A stretch of 40,051 nt of DNA from Clostridiales bacterium UBA4080 (GTDB lineage: Bacteria; Bacillota; Clostridia; Lachnospirales; Vallitaleaceae), in the NCBI GenBank assembly GCA_002381865.1, contig DFYO01000043.1:1-40051 (forward strand), written 5' to 3'. Shown here in pieces: positions 1-8,248 of the stretch; position 1 is the stretch's first letter, and every line of letters starts with the position of its first letter. The notes below the pieces were generated by a model that was given only the letters and a program-made list of their open reading frames with translations, did no database searches and was not told the origin of the DNA. A program made the translations under genes and the position numbers.

Positions 1-33
1 TAGTTCGGTTGCCAAACAGGAGGAATGTGTTGA

Positions 34-714
34 ATGAATAAGCGCAAGGAAGATCTGATTTATGTGGGCATAGACCTGCATAAAGACTCTCACACCGCAG
101 TCATTTTAGACTGCTGGAACACAAAACTCGGCGAAATTACCTTCGTCAATACACCAGCTGAATTTCCAAAGCTGATAAGAAAAGTGAACAAATTTTGTAC
201 CGAAAACAAAGAACCTGTATATGGATTAGAAAATGCCTACGGCTATGGTCGAGGGCTAGCAGTCTGGCTTATTGCCAAGGGCTTGATGGTCAAGGATGTG
301 AATACTTCCCTTGCACATAGGCAAGCAAAATGCCGAGCCATGTATAAAAAAAGTGACAGTGACGATGCAGAAGCCATCGCCCTTGCCACCATCAACATGC
401 TGTATTCACTGCCAGATGCCTGTCCAAACGATGCCTATTGGTCATTATCCCAAATGGTTAATCGCAGAGATAACATCATGACGCAGAGGATCAGGCTTAA
501 AAATCAACTCCATGAACAGCTGTGTATTGCTTATCCAAGCTACAAGCAGTTCTTTGAGGATATTAGTCGTAAAACTGCCCTGTTCTTTTGGGAACACTAC
601 CCGTCTGAGAAATATCTCAGAGGTAAAACGCCTGAAAGCCTTGCCGATGAAATGAAAGACGTTGGGCACAATAGTTTTTCTGTTAGACGCTGCAAGATTA
701 TCTTAGATGTGTAA
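34..714 (+). pseudogene. IS110-family transposase, C-terminally truncated
   Basis: This is the N-terminal part of an IS110-family (DEDD) transposase. The RuvC-like acidic tetrad is visible as D14 (GIDLHK), E66 (GLENAYG), D108 and D111 (KSDSDDAEAIA). Family members run to roughly 400 residues and end in a Transposase_20 domain with the catalytic serine. Here the reading frame stops at 226 residues and that domain is missing, so the copy is very probably inactive. The start has an AGGAGG site about 10 bases upstream. Its base composition is visibly richer in GC than the surrounding genes, which fits horizontal acquisition. Only 33 bases precede it, so an element end or bridge-RNA region on that side cannot be judged. 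Confidence 0.88.
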
Positions 715-820
715 TGGTCAATCTTTTTTGTAACACTTTGTTCGATAAATACCTATCAAAATAGTGCTCCTATTGGAGCTGGAAAATTACTGTAAGATTT
801 TACAAATAAAAAATAAGAGG

Positions 821-1453
821 ATGAAAAAAAAAATAATAATAATATCAATCAGCATATTTTTGCTCACAGCTTGTTCAACAGGCACAAATGCAGAAAAGCC
901 TTCTGCTAGCAATACAACAGGACTTAATGAAACAACAAGCAATGAAATGATAAACAGCGTATTTGTCACTGAAAAGGGCAAGATAGAACTTGAAAAGAGA
1001 GCTTTATTATCAGACAGATTAGAAATATTGATTCCAAAAGAATTCGTAGAAATGCCAGAAGAAATGGCAAAACTGAAATATCCGAGTGAATACAGACCGC
1101 CGCTAATATTTACTGGCGCTGAAGAAGAGTCTACCAATATACTAATCAACCATACAAACAACATATTTTCAGACGAACAAATCGCTGAAGATTTTGAATA
1201 CTTAAAGGAAAGTCTTATGAAGATTTACCCTTCAGCAACATTATACTCAGAAGGTGTAGAAAAAATAAAGGGGAAAAATGTTGGGAAAATTGAGATATTA
1301 ACACCAGCAATAGATACGAACATATACAATTTAATCTGCTTTCTTGAATTGGATGGGCAGTTGCTAATGTGTTCTTTTAACACTACTGAAGACCAAATGA
1401 AGGACTGGAAGCCAATTGGCAATGAAATAATGAAGTCAATTACAATAAATTAG
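821..1453 (+). CDS. small lipoprotein of unknown function
   Basis: This predicted lipoprotein has 210 residues. A short basic N-terminus and a hydrophobic stretch are followed by the lipobox LLTAC, so Cys18 would be lipidated after signal peptidase II cleavage and the protein would sit on the outer face of the membrane. The ATG at 821 is chosen because it gives a proper signal peptide. A GTG at 764 would add 19 residues ahead of it and has no clear ribosome binding site. AAGAGG directly abuts the ATG, which is unusually close. The mature part resembles small PsbP/DcrB-like lipoproteins (a segment starting LEILIPKEF), but this is a weak impression and no function is assigned. It stands alone between the transposase remnant and ridA. 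Confidence 0.7.
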   Translation: MKKKIIIISISIFLLTACSTGTNAEKPSASNTTGLNETTSNEMINSVFVTEKGKIELEKRALLSDRLEILIPKEFVEMPEEMAKLKYPSEYRPPLIFTGAEEESTNILINHTNNIFSDEQIAEDFEYLKESLMKIYPSATLYSEGVEKIKGKNVGKIEILTPAIDTNIYNLICFLELDGQLLMCSFNTTEDQMKDWKPIGNEIMKSITIN

Positions 1454-1604
1454 CAAATGCTTTTACAATACTTGAAATTGATTTTATTTATGCTGTTTAA
1501 TAAGAAAAATCATAATCTTGATACGAGTTTATAAATTTGCTTTCAGTATGTTGCCGTAAATATCCAATTAACAGTAAAATCGAGTGCAAAGTATTTATAA
1601 ATAC

Positions 1605-1633
1605 TTGCAGTGGCTTAGAAGTTAATGTAAAAT
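1605..1633 (+). promoter_or_regulatory. probable sigma-A promoter for ridA
   Basis: TTGCAG at 1605-1610 and TAAAAT at 1628-1633 are separated by exactly 17 bases. The predicted transcript would have a leader of about 80 bases before the ridA start at 1721. The rest of the 1454-1720 gap is AT-rich and shows nothing else that I recognise. Confidence 0.5.
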
Positions 1634-1720
1634 AACTTAAAATATATAAGTGATTTTAAAATTGCTTTTGTGTAAGATAGGAGAAAGGAAGAAACTTTTT
1701 TTATAACAAAGGAGCAGATT

Positions 1721-2104
1721 ATGAGCAGAAAAAATATTAATGCAGCAGGAGCACCTGCAGCAATTGGACCTTATTCTCACGCAGTGGATACCGGAATTGG
1801 ATTGATTTTTACATCAGGGCAAATTCCGATTAATCCTGAAACAGGAGAGATGGCAGATAATAATATCAAAGCACAGACAGAACAGGTTTTTAAGAACCTT
1901 ATTGCAGTTCTTAAGGGTTGCGGCACTTCCTTAGAAAAGGTTGTAAAGGCAACTGTGTTTTTGCAAAGCATGAATGATTTTGCGGCTATGAATGAAGTTT
2001 ACTCTAAATATCTTGGAGAAACTGCACCAGCTCGTTCAGCTGTTGAGGTTGCGGCGCTTCCAAAGGGCGCACTGGTTGAAATTGAATTAATTTTACTTAA
2101 ATAA
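1721..2104 (+). CDS. ridA: RidA family 2-iminobutanoate/2-iminopropanoate deaminase
   Basis: This is a complete 127-residue RidA (YjgF/YER057c/UK114) protein. The family hydrolyses reactive enamine/imine intermediates released by PLP enzymes such as threonine dehydratase, giving the 2-keto acid and ammonia in the cytoplasm, usually as a trimer. Hallmarks seen are the N-terminal AIGPYSHAV, the FTSGQIPINPETGE segment, and the C-terminal TAPARSAVEVAALPKGALVEIE block containing the conserved arginine that binds the substrate carboxylate. AAAGGAG lies just upstream of the ATG. The gene is monocistronic, with a promoter at 1605-1633 and an intrinsic terminator right behind it. Confidence 0.95.
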   Translation: MSRKNINAAGAPAAIGPYSHAVDTGIGLIFTSGQIPINPETGEMADNNIKAQTEQVFKNLIAVLKGCGTSLEKVVKATVFLQSMNDFAAMNEVYSKYLGETAPARSAVEVAALPKGALVEIELILLK

Positions 2105-2123
2105 TACTTAAATATTACAGATT

Positions 2124-2150
2124 AAAAAAGATGGGAAACCATCTTTTTTT
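2124..2150 (+). terminator. intrinsic terminator of ridA
   Basis: An 11-bp stem, AAAAAAGATGG (2124-2134) with CCATCTTTTTT (2139-2149), has a GAAA tetraloop and runs straight into a T tract. It lies 20 bases after the ridA stop codon. Confidence 0.85.
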
Positions 2151-2151
2151 G

Positions 2152-2235
2152 TAGAAATAGGAAAGTTCGTCTTGCTAGCAAGAGACCAAATTTTTCTATT
2201 CTAAGAGAAATGCGTTCAACGAATGCTATTCTTGT
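2152..2235 (+). repeat. two-hairpin structured element, copy A
   Basis: This ~84-base element is nearly identical to copy B at 13504-13586. It folds into a long hairpin: a distal stem closed by TTGCTAGCAA, and a proximal stem pairing GGAAAGTT with AATTTTTC and ATAG with CTAT. A second hairpin pairs GCGTTC with GAATGC, flanked by AAGA and TCTT. Differences from copy B that fall in stems include G-C to G-U changes that keep pairing. It lies just after the ridA terminator and about 210 bases before the response-regulator start. It could be a small RNA, a cis-regulatory leader or a small mobile repeat. I do not recognise it as a known riboswitch. Confidence 0.75.
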
Positions 2236-2374
2236 TATAGATGGAGAGGGGTGTTGCACCGACAACCTATAGACTTATTACTGATTGAAAACAAACCCTT
2301 CCCCTTTGTACACTCTACAAAGAAAAATCAGAATATAGTGGAAATTGTGGAAGGAAAAAACTTTAATAATAATA

Positions 2375-2401
2375 TTGACAGTATTTTGTGAAAAGTATAC
2401 T
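2375..2401 (+). promoter_or_regulatory. possible sigma-A promoter for the signalling/pilus operon
   Basis: TTGACA at 2375-2380 and TATACT at 2396-2401 are 15 bases apart, which is slightly short. The site is 47 bases before the ATG at 2448. The remaining 2236-2374 stretch is AT-rich and holds no gene that I can support. Confidence 0.45.
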
Positions 2402-2447
2402 ATTAATAGTAAGAAGAAAGTTAATTACGCCTATGGGAGGTGCAAAA

Positions 2448-3537
2448 ATGAAGGGACAAATATTGGTAGCAGATGACTCCTATACGGATTTGGCGATAAT
2501 AAAAGGTATATTGAGTGATTATCAGGTAACTACAGCAGAGAATGGAGAAGAGGCAATCAATAAGCTTAAGGAATTTAGTGAGTTTGATTTGCTTATTCTT
2601 GATATTAATATGCCCAAAAAAAACGGGTTTGAAGTTTTGGAAATAATGCAAAAGGATGAAAAGCTTAAAAAAATATCTGTAATAATTCTCACTAATTATG
2701 ATGAAACTGAAAATGAGGTTAAGGGCTTAGAGCTTAGAGCTTGGAGCCGTTGACTATATCAGAAAGCCACTGAACATTTCCTACTTAAGGAAGCGTGTTG
2801 AGGTACATTTGGCTTTAAATAGTGCCAGAAAGTTTATGGAGCAGGAAAACTATAAGCTGGAAGAAATGGTGCTCAGTAAAACTAAGGAGCTAGTAAGAAC
2901 TAGGGATATCACTATTCAGGCGCTAGTAGGGCTTTTAGAGGCTCGAAATTTAGAGTCAGGAAATCATATAAAAAGAACACAGTGGATGATGAAGGCTCTT
3001 TGTGAGCATCTTGCTAAAAAACAAAAATATGAAATGATTCTTAATCCTATTCATATAAAGCTGCTATTTAAAACTGCGCCATTACATGATATTGGAAAGG
3101 TGGGAATACCTGATAATATCCTTTTGAAGCCGGGAAGGCTTACTCAAGAGGAATTTGAGATTATGAAGCAGCATGTTAAGCTTGGGGTAGATGCTCTTTC
3201 GCATGATGAGGAGTATGTTAATGAGGCAGGAGGCTTTATAAATGTAGCAATTGAAATTGTGGCTACACACCATGAAAAATATGATGGAACAGGGTATCCA
3301 AATACCTTAAAGGGCGAAGAAATACCGCTTTCCGGAAGACTTATGGCAATTATTGATGTTTATGATGCCTTAACAAGCAACAGGGTATATAAGCCGGCTT
3401 TTCTACATGAAGAAGCAATGAAGATAATTGAAAGTGAGAGGGGCAAGCATTTTGACCCTGAAATAACAGATGCTTTTATTGAAATACAAGACAGAATTCA
3501 AGAGATTTCCAGAGAATTTAAGCAGATAAGCAACTAA
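2448..3537 (+). pseudogene. REC-HD-GYP response regulator (RpfG-like c-di-GMP phosphodiesterase), frameshifted
   Basis: This would be a two-domain response regulator: a receiver followed by an HD-GYP domain that hydrolyses cyclic di-GMP. The receiver has D9, D10 and the phospho-acceptor D52 (LDINMP). The HD-GYP part has HDIGKVGIPD, HHEKYDGTGYP and the DVYDALTSNRVYKP block, so the catalytic core looks intact. The frame breaks at 2727-2740, where TTAGAGC is present twice in tandem. Removing one 7-base copy restores GLELGAVDYIRKP and a continuous 360-residue protein of normal family length. As written, the receiver stops at 2753 and the HD-GYP part has no good start of its own. GGAGG at 2436-2440 supports the ATG at 2448. 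The next gene, a hybrid kinase, begins 14 bases after the stop and is the likely phosphodonor. The duplication could be a real mutation, phase variation or an assembly error. Confidence 0.88.
2727..2740 (+). repeat. 7-bp tandem duplication causing the frameshift
   Basis: TTAGAGC occurs at 2727-2733 and again at 2734-2740, followed by the near-match TTGGAGC. With a single copy the reading frame passes from the receiver domain into the HD-GYP domain without interruption. Confidence 0.9.
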
Positions 3538-3551
3538 CAGGAGGAATCAGG

Positions 3552-6542
3552 ATGAGAAAGGCAAGCTGTGCATTAATATTAGCGATGTGTTTGTTGATAG
3601 GAATACCTATAGAATACCAATCAAAGGCCAGCCCTGCAATTTTCTCGGAGCAAGAGCTTCAGTTTATCAAGGAGCATCCAATTATTAATGTAGGTGTTGA
3701 TCCTGATTTTGTACCCTTTGAGTTTATTGATTCAGATGGAAAATATAAAGGTATTGCTGCAGACTATATTAAGCTGATAGAAATCAGATCGGGACTAGAA
3801 TTTCAAATAACAAATAACGCTTCATGGGAAGAGGCTTATACTAAAGCAATTAACAAGCAGATAGATATACTTCCTGCAATTTCAGAAACACAGGAAAGAA
3901 GGAATTATTTCTTGTTTTCAGAGCCTTATTATTCTTACAAAAGAGCAATCTTTTTCCGTTCAGATGAAAAAGAAATTCGAGGAATTGAAGATATAAAAAA
4001 CAAAAAGGTTGCAGTTCAGCAGGCTAGCTCCAATCACAGCTATTTACTTGAATATCCGGAGATTAAGCTGAGCCTATATGACAAACCCTTAGATGCAATT
4101 AAAGCAGTTTCACAAGGAAAGGAGTTAGCCTTTGTAGGTAATATGGTTACCACATCATATTATATCAAGGAGAATGGATTCGGAAATCTTAAATATATAG
4201 AAATTGATGAAACAACACCTCAGTCAATCCATTTTGCAATCAGAAAGGACTGGCCGATACTTCAATCAATAATTAATAAAAGCCTTAAGGATATAACAAA
4301 AAACGAAAAAATTGGTATTTATAATAAATGGATGGGAATTGAGAGTGATAGAGACTATAGCGAAATACTAAGGCTATTTGCAATAGCGGCAGCAATTGGT
4401 GCGATTGTATTAGGAATTTCGCTTTATTGGGTGTATCGTTTAAAAAAGGAAGTTGAGGCTAGGGAAATATTAGAAAATGAAACAAGAAAAGCCAAGGAAG
4501 AGGCTGAGGCAGCAAACCATATAAAATCAATTTTTTTAGCTAGGATGTCTCATGAAATAAGAACGCCTTTAAATGCAATTACAGGTCTTTCTTATTTACT
4601 CGGGAAAACAGAGATTAATTTAACTCAAAGAATCTATCTTGAAAAAATAATACAATCAAGCAAGAATATGCTTGGAATAATTAATGACATATTGGATTTC
4701 TCTAAAATTGAGGCAGGGAAAATTGAATTAGAGCAGAGACCCTTTAATTTGGATAAGCTTATTCAGCAGATTATGAGCATAGTTTACTATAAGATTGAGG
4801 AACAGGAAATTGAGTTTTTTGTTAACAAGGATCCTAATATACCATCTCACTATTTTGGTGACCCATTAAGAATTGAACAGATACTAATTAACATTATCAA
4901 TAATGCACTTAAGTTTACAAGCCTAGGAGAGGTTTCCTTTAATATAAGACTGCTAGAAAAAAATGAAAATATGGCAACTCTTGAGTTTTTGGTTAAGGAT
5001 ACAGGGATTGGAATGTCCAAGGAGCAACAGGAGAGCTTATTTAAGCCCTTTGAACAGGGAGATTCCAGTATTACAAGAGTATATGGAGGAACAGGGCTTG
5101 GCCTTTCAATAGTAAAAAGCTTGATAGAAATGATGCAGGGAAGCGTAAAGGTATTTAGTGAAAAGGGCGAAGGCTCTGCTTTTTATATTACAATTCCGTT
5201 GGAAATTGATATTGAAAAAGAGCAGGAGCAGGCAGAAAAAGGTTTGCCAAAATACTTTGAAAAGCTCAGGATTTTAGTTTTAGAAAAAAATTCAAATTAT
5301 ATTAGACTACTAGAAGAATACTTGCGTTCTTTTGGAATAACGGGAGAATTCACTCGTTCTGACGAGAAGGCGGTTAAGGCAATTAATAACAATAACTTTG
5401 ATATCTGTATAGTTGATTTTGATACACCAGCTGAGGGAGGTATTGATTTTATTAATAATGTTAAGGAGACAACAGAAGCAGAAAAGCTGCCAAAGTTTAT
5501 TCTGATGGTACCATTAATAAAAGAAGAGCTTCTAGAGAAGCTGGAAAAGACAAATGTGGATATTGGAATTACAAAGCCTATAGTGCCATCTGCACTTAAT
5601 GATGCAATTATGGAGGCGCTGCAGGAAAGAATTGTTGAGAAAACTGAAAAAGAAAAGCATTATGAAAACAAAAAAGCAAAGGTAGAAGAGGGTAAATACA
5701 AGGTGCTTGTAATTGATGACAATAACACAAATCAGTATATTGCAAGCTCCATATTGGAAAATATCGGAGTAAAGGTTATTCTTGCCAGCAATGGAAAAGA
5801 AGGCTATGAATATTATATGCAGCATAAAAAAGAAATTAGCCTGATACTAATGGATTTACATATGCCAGTAATGGACGGTTACCAGTCTGCAAGTTTAATC
5901 CGAGCAGAAGATAAGGAAATTCCAATAGTTGCAATGACAGCAGATGCAATAGTAGGTGTTAAGGAAAAATGTGAGGAGGCAGGAATAGAAGGCTATATTA
6001 CCAAGCCTTATGAGCCAGAAGAATTTATTGATACAGTAATTAAGATATTGGAAGCAAAAACAAGTACAGCTGCAGAGGGATTTGGAAAAACGAACATAGA
6101 AGATAATAATAAAGATGCTACAAGCATAGAACAAGCAAATAGCGAAGCCGATACAATTATGGAATCAAAAGAAAAAAACAGAGAGGATATACTAATTATT
6201 CCGTTTGAAAAGAAGGAGGCTTTAGATTACGAGGATGGCTTAAAAAGAATTGGTGGAAATAAAGAGCTTTATCAGGTCGTTATTGAAGCATTCTTAAAAG
6301 ATTCTGAAGAAGTAATAGATATATTAAGCAATTACATAAACACCAAGGATTATGAAAGAGCAGAGGCAGTAGCACATAAAATCAAAGGAGGAGCAGGAAA
6401 TATAGGGGCAAAATTGCTGTTTGAGGCGGCAAAAAGATTACAGAAGGCTCTTGAAGTAAAACAAGAAGAGTTGATTAATGAAGAAATGAAGGTGTTTTCA
6501 AAAGAGTATACAAAATTATCCGAAGAAATAAAAAAATATTAG
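3552..6542 (+). CDS. hybrid sensor histidine kinase (SBP_bac_3-TM-HisKA-HATPase-REC-REC-Hpt)
   Basis: This 996-residue membrane sensor kinase has a signal peptide or first membrane segment (about 5-20) and an extracytoplasmic amino-acid-binding-protein-like domain (about 35-265), starting INVGVDPDFVPFEF. A membrane helix follows near 272-295, then HisKA with phospho-His334 (MSHEIRTPLN), an ATPase domain with DTGIGM and GGTGLGLSI, two receivers and a C-terminal Hpt with His942 (AHKIKGGAGN). The second receiver is complete (VIDDN, D768 in LMDLHMP, TKPY). The first keeps D622 (VDFDTP) but has EK where the acidic pair belongs, so it may not be phosphorylated normally. AGGAGG precedes the ATG. It is 14 bases after the REC-HD-GYP gene and 9 or 18 bases before pilB, which suggests a phosphorelay coupled to the pilus. 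The ligand is unknown. Confidence 0.93.
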   Translation: MRKASCALILAMCLLIGIPIEYQSKASPAIFSEQELQFIKEHPIINVGVDPDFVPFEFIDSDGKYKGIAADYIKLIEIRSGLEFQITNNASWEEAYTKAINKQIDILPAISETQERRNYFLFSEPYYSYKRAIFFRSDEKEIRGIEDIKNKKVAVQQASSNHSYLLEYPEIKLSLYDKPLDAIKAVSQGKELAFVGNMVTTSYYIKENGFGNLKYIEIDETTPQSIHFAIRKDWPILQSIINKSLKDITKNEKIGIYNKWMGIESDRDYSEILRLFAIAAAIGAIVLGISLYWVYRLKKEVEAREILENETRKAKEEAEAANHIKSIFLARMSHEIRTPLNAITGLSYLLGKTEINLTQRIYLEKIIQSSKNMLGIINDILDFSKIEAGKIELEQRPFNLDKLIQQIMSIVYYKIEEQEIEFFVNKDPNIPSHYFGDPLRIEQILINIINNALKFTSLGEVSFNIRLLEKNENMATLEFLVKDTGIGMSKEQQESLFKPFEQGDSSITRVYGGTGLGLSIVKSLIEMMQGSVKVFSEKGEGSAFYITIPLEIDIEKEQEQAEKGLPKYFEKLRILVLEKNSNYIRLLEEYLRSFGITGEFTRSDEKAVKAINNNNFDICIVDFDTPAEGGIDFINNVKETTEAEKLPKFILMVPLIKEELLEKLEKTNVDIGITKPIVPSALNDAIMEALQERIVEKTEKEKHYENKKAKVEEGKYKVLVIDDNNTNQYIASSILENIGVKVILASNGKEGYEYYMQHKKEISLILMDLHMPVMDGYQSASLIRAEDKEIPIVAMTADAIVGVKEKCEEAGIEGYITKPYEPEEFIDTVIKILEAKTSTAAEGFGKTNIEDNNKDATSIEQANSEADTIMESKEKNREDILIIPFEKKEALDYEDGLKRIGGNKELYQVVIEAFLKDSEEVIDILSNYINTKDYERAEAVAHKIKGGAGNIGAKLLFEAAKRLQKALEVKQEELINEEMKVFSKEYTKLSEEIKKY

Positions 6543-6560
6543 AGAAATCGGGTGTATAAT

Positions 6561-8240
6561 ATGAGAAATTCAGGAAAAAGAATTGGGGAAATACTAGTAA
6601 ATTTAGGTATTATTTCAGATGAACAGCTCTCCTATTCCTTGAGGCGACAAAAGGAAACCAATAAGGTTTTAGGGAAAATTTTAATCGAAGAGGGATACAT
6701 TTTAGAGGAACAGATTATTGAGGTTTTAGAGCTTCAATATGGAATTGAAAGCGTAAGGCTGGACAAATATGATATAGATCCTGAAGCACCGGGACTGATA
6801 TCAGAAAAAATGGCAAGAAGACATGAATTAATTCCAATTGCATTAGAGGATAACTTGATGACGGTTGCTATGACCGACCCTCTTAACATTTTTGCAATTG
6901 ATGATTTAAAGCTAGCTACAGGTTATGAAATAAAGCCTTTAATTGCGACACACAATGATGTGTCTATTGCCATTGAGCAGTATTATAAGAAAACCTCGGC
7001 AGAATCAACTGCCCAGGAATTTAGCCATAATTTTGGGAATGATACTGAGATTGATAATGGAGAGCTTGAGCTTTTGGCTCAGGTTAGTAATGCACCTGTA
7101 GTTAAGCTGGTGGACTCAATTATTATTCAGGCAATTGATAATAAGGTAAGTGATGTTCATATTGAACCACAGGAGGATTCTCTTATTATAAGATTCAGGG
7201 TTGATGGAGAGCTTTTTGAACACATGGTTTTAAGCAAAAGATCTCTTTCGGCAATTGTAACTAGGGTGAAAATTATGGCGCACTTGAATATTGCAGAAAA
7301 CCGTCTTCCGCAGGACGGAAGAGTTGAGATGGAGATGGCAGAAAAAAGAGTAGACCTTAGGATTTCAATTATGCCTACAGTTTATGGAGAGAAAATAGTA
7401 ATTCGTATTCTAGACCAATCCAATAAAATGCTCACCTTACTGCAGATGGGAATGAGTATGGAAAACTACAAAAAATATAATGCAATAATTAAAGCTCCAA
7501 ATGGAATTATACTTGTAACAGGACCCACAGGAAGCGGAAAAACCACTACGTTATATGCAACCTTAATTGAGCTTAATAATGTAAAGCAAAATGTAATAAC
7601 GGTTGAAGACCCTGTTGAATATAAGCTTAAGGGCATCAATCAGACACAGGTAAATGAAAAAGCAGGACTTACCTTTGCAAGATGCTTAAGGTCTATTTTA
7701 AGACAGGACCCGGATATTATTATGATTGGTGAAATAAGGGATGTTGAAACAGCACATATTGCAGTCAGAAGTGCGATTACAGGACATTTAGTATTAAGTA
7801 CCCTGCATACTAATGATACAGTATCTACAATAGCAAGGTTAAAGGATATGGGAGTTGAGCCGTATCTTATTTCCAGCTCTATGATTGGAATTGTTGCACA
7901 AAGACTTGTGAAAAAAATATGTTCTAATTGCAAAACCAGCTACCAGGCTAACGAATTAGAATGTAGTCTTTTAGAGGAACAAACTGCTGTTTTACACAAG
8001 GGAAGCGGATGTAATTTGTGTAATCATACCGGATATAGAGAACGAACCGCAATATATGAAATACTTCCTATGACAAAGGATTTAAAAAGCATTGTCGCAA
8101 AGGGCTGCGATGCTGATTCAATAAGAGAGCAGGCTTTAAAGGAAGGAATGCAAACCTTAAAAAACAGCTGCAAGGAACTGGTGCTAAAGGGAGTAACCAC
8201 TATAGAGGAATTAGTTAGATTGACCAGCTCAATCGAATAG
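6561..8240 (+). CDS. pilB: PilB, type IV pilus extension ATPase with MshEN c-di-GMP-binding domain
   Basis: PilB is the cytoplasmic hexameric ATPase that powers pilin polymerisation. This 559-residue protein begins with an MshEN (GspE_N) domain. Its first motif, RIGEILVNLGIISDEQL followed by SYSLRRQ, fits the known c-di-GMP-binding pattern RLGxxLxxxGxxxxxxLxxxLxxQ. A second, less perfect copy (LGKILIEEGYILEEQ) follows. The ATPase part has Walker A GPTGSGKTT from residue 321, the Walker B region DIIMIGEIRD, and a zinc-type tetracysteine (C454, C457, C484, C487). The ATG at 6561 has GGGTG 6 bases upstream; a GTG at 6552 is the alternative. It is followed 8 bases later by pilT. The MshEN motif predicts direct control of extension by c-di-GMP. 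Confidence 0.95.
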   Translation: MRNSGKRIGEILVNLGIISDEQLSYSLRRQKETNKVLGKILIEEGYILEEQIIEVLELQYGIESVRLDKYDIDPEAPGLISEKMARRHELIPIALEDNLMTVAMTDPLNIFAIDDLKLATGYEIKPLIATHNDVSIAIEQYYKKTSAESTAQEFSHNFGNDTEIDNGELELLAQVSNAPVVKLVDSIIIQAIDNKVSDVHIEPQEDSLIIRFRVDGELFEHMVLSKRSLSAIVTRVKIMAHLNIAENRLPQDGRVEMEMAEKRVDLRISIMPTVYGEKIVIRILDQSNKMLTLLQMGMSMENYKKYNAIIKAPNGIILVTGPTGSGKTTTLYATLIELNNVKQNVITVEDPVEYKLKGINQTQVNEKAGLTFARCLRSILRQDPDIIMIGEIRDVETAHIAVRSAITGHLVLSTLHTNDTVSTIARLKDMGVEPYLISSSMIGIVAQRLVKKICSNCKTSYQANELECSLLEEQTAVLHKGSGCNLCNHTGYRERTAIYEILPMTKDLKSIVAKGCDADSIREQALKEGMQTLKNSCKELVLKGVTTIEELVRLTSSIE

Positions 8241-8248
8241 GGGGTACT

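Noticed and set aside
764..820. GTG start giving a longer version of the lipoprotein
   Set aside because: It would place 19 extra residues before a normal lipoprotein signal peptide and has no clear ribosome binding site.
2809..3537. HD-GYP domain as a separate gene starting at TTG 2809
   Set aside because: There is no ribosome binding site, and homology to the receiver-HD-GYP linker continues upstream in that frame. A frameshift explains it better.
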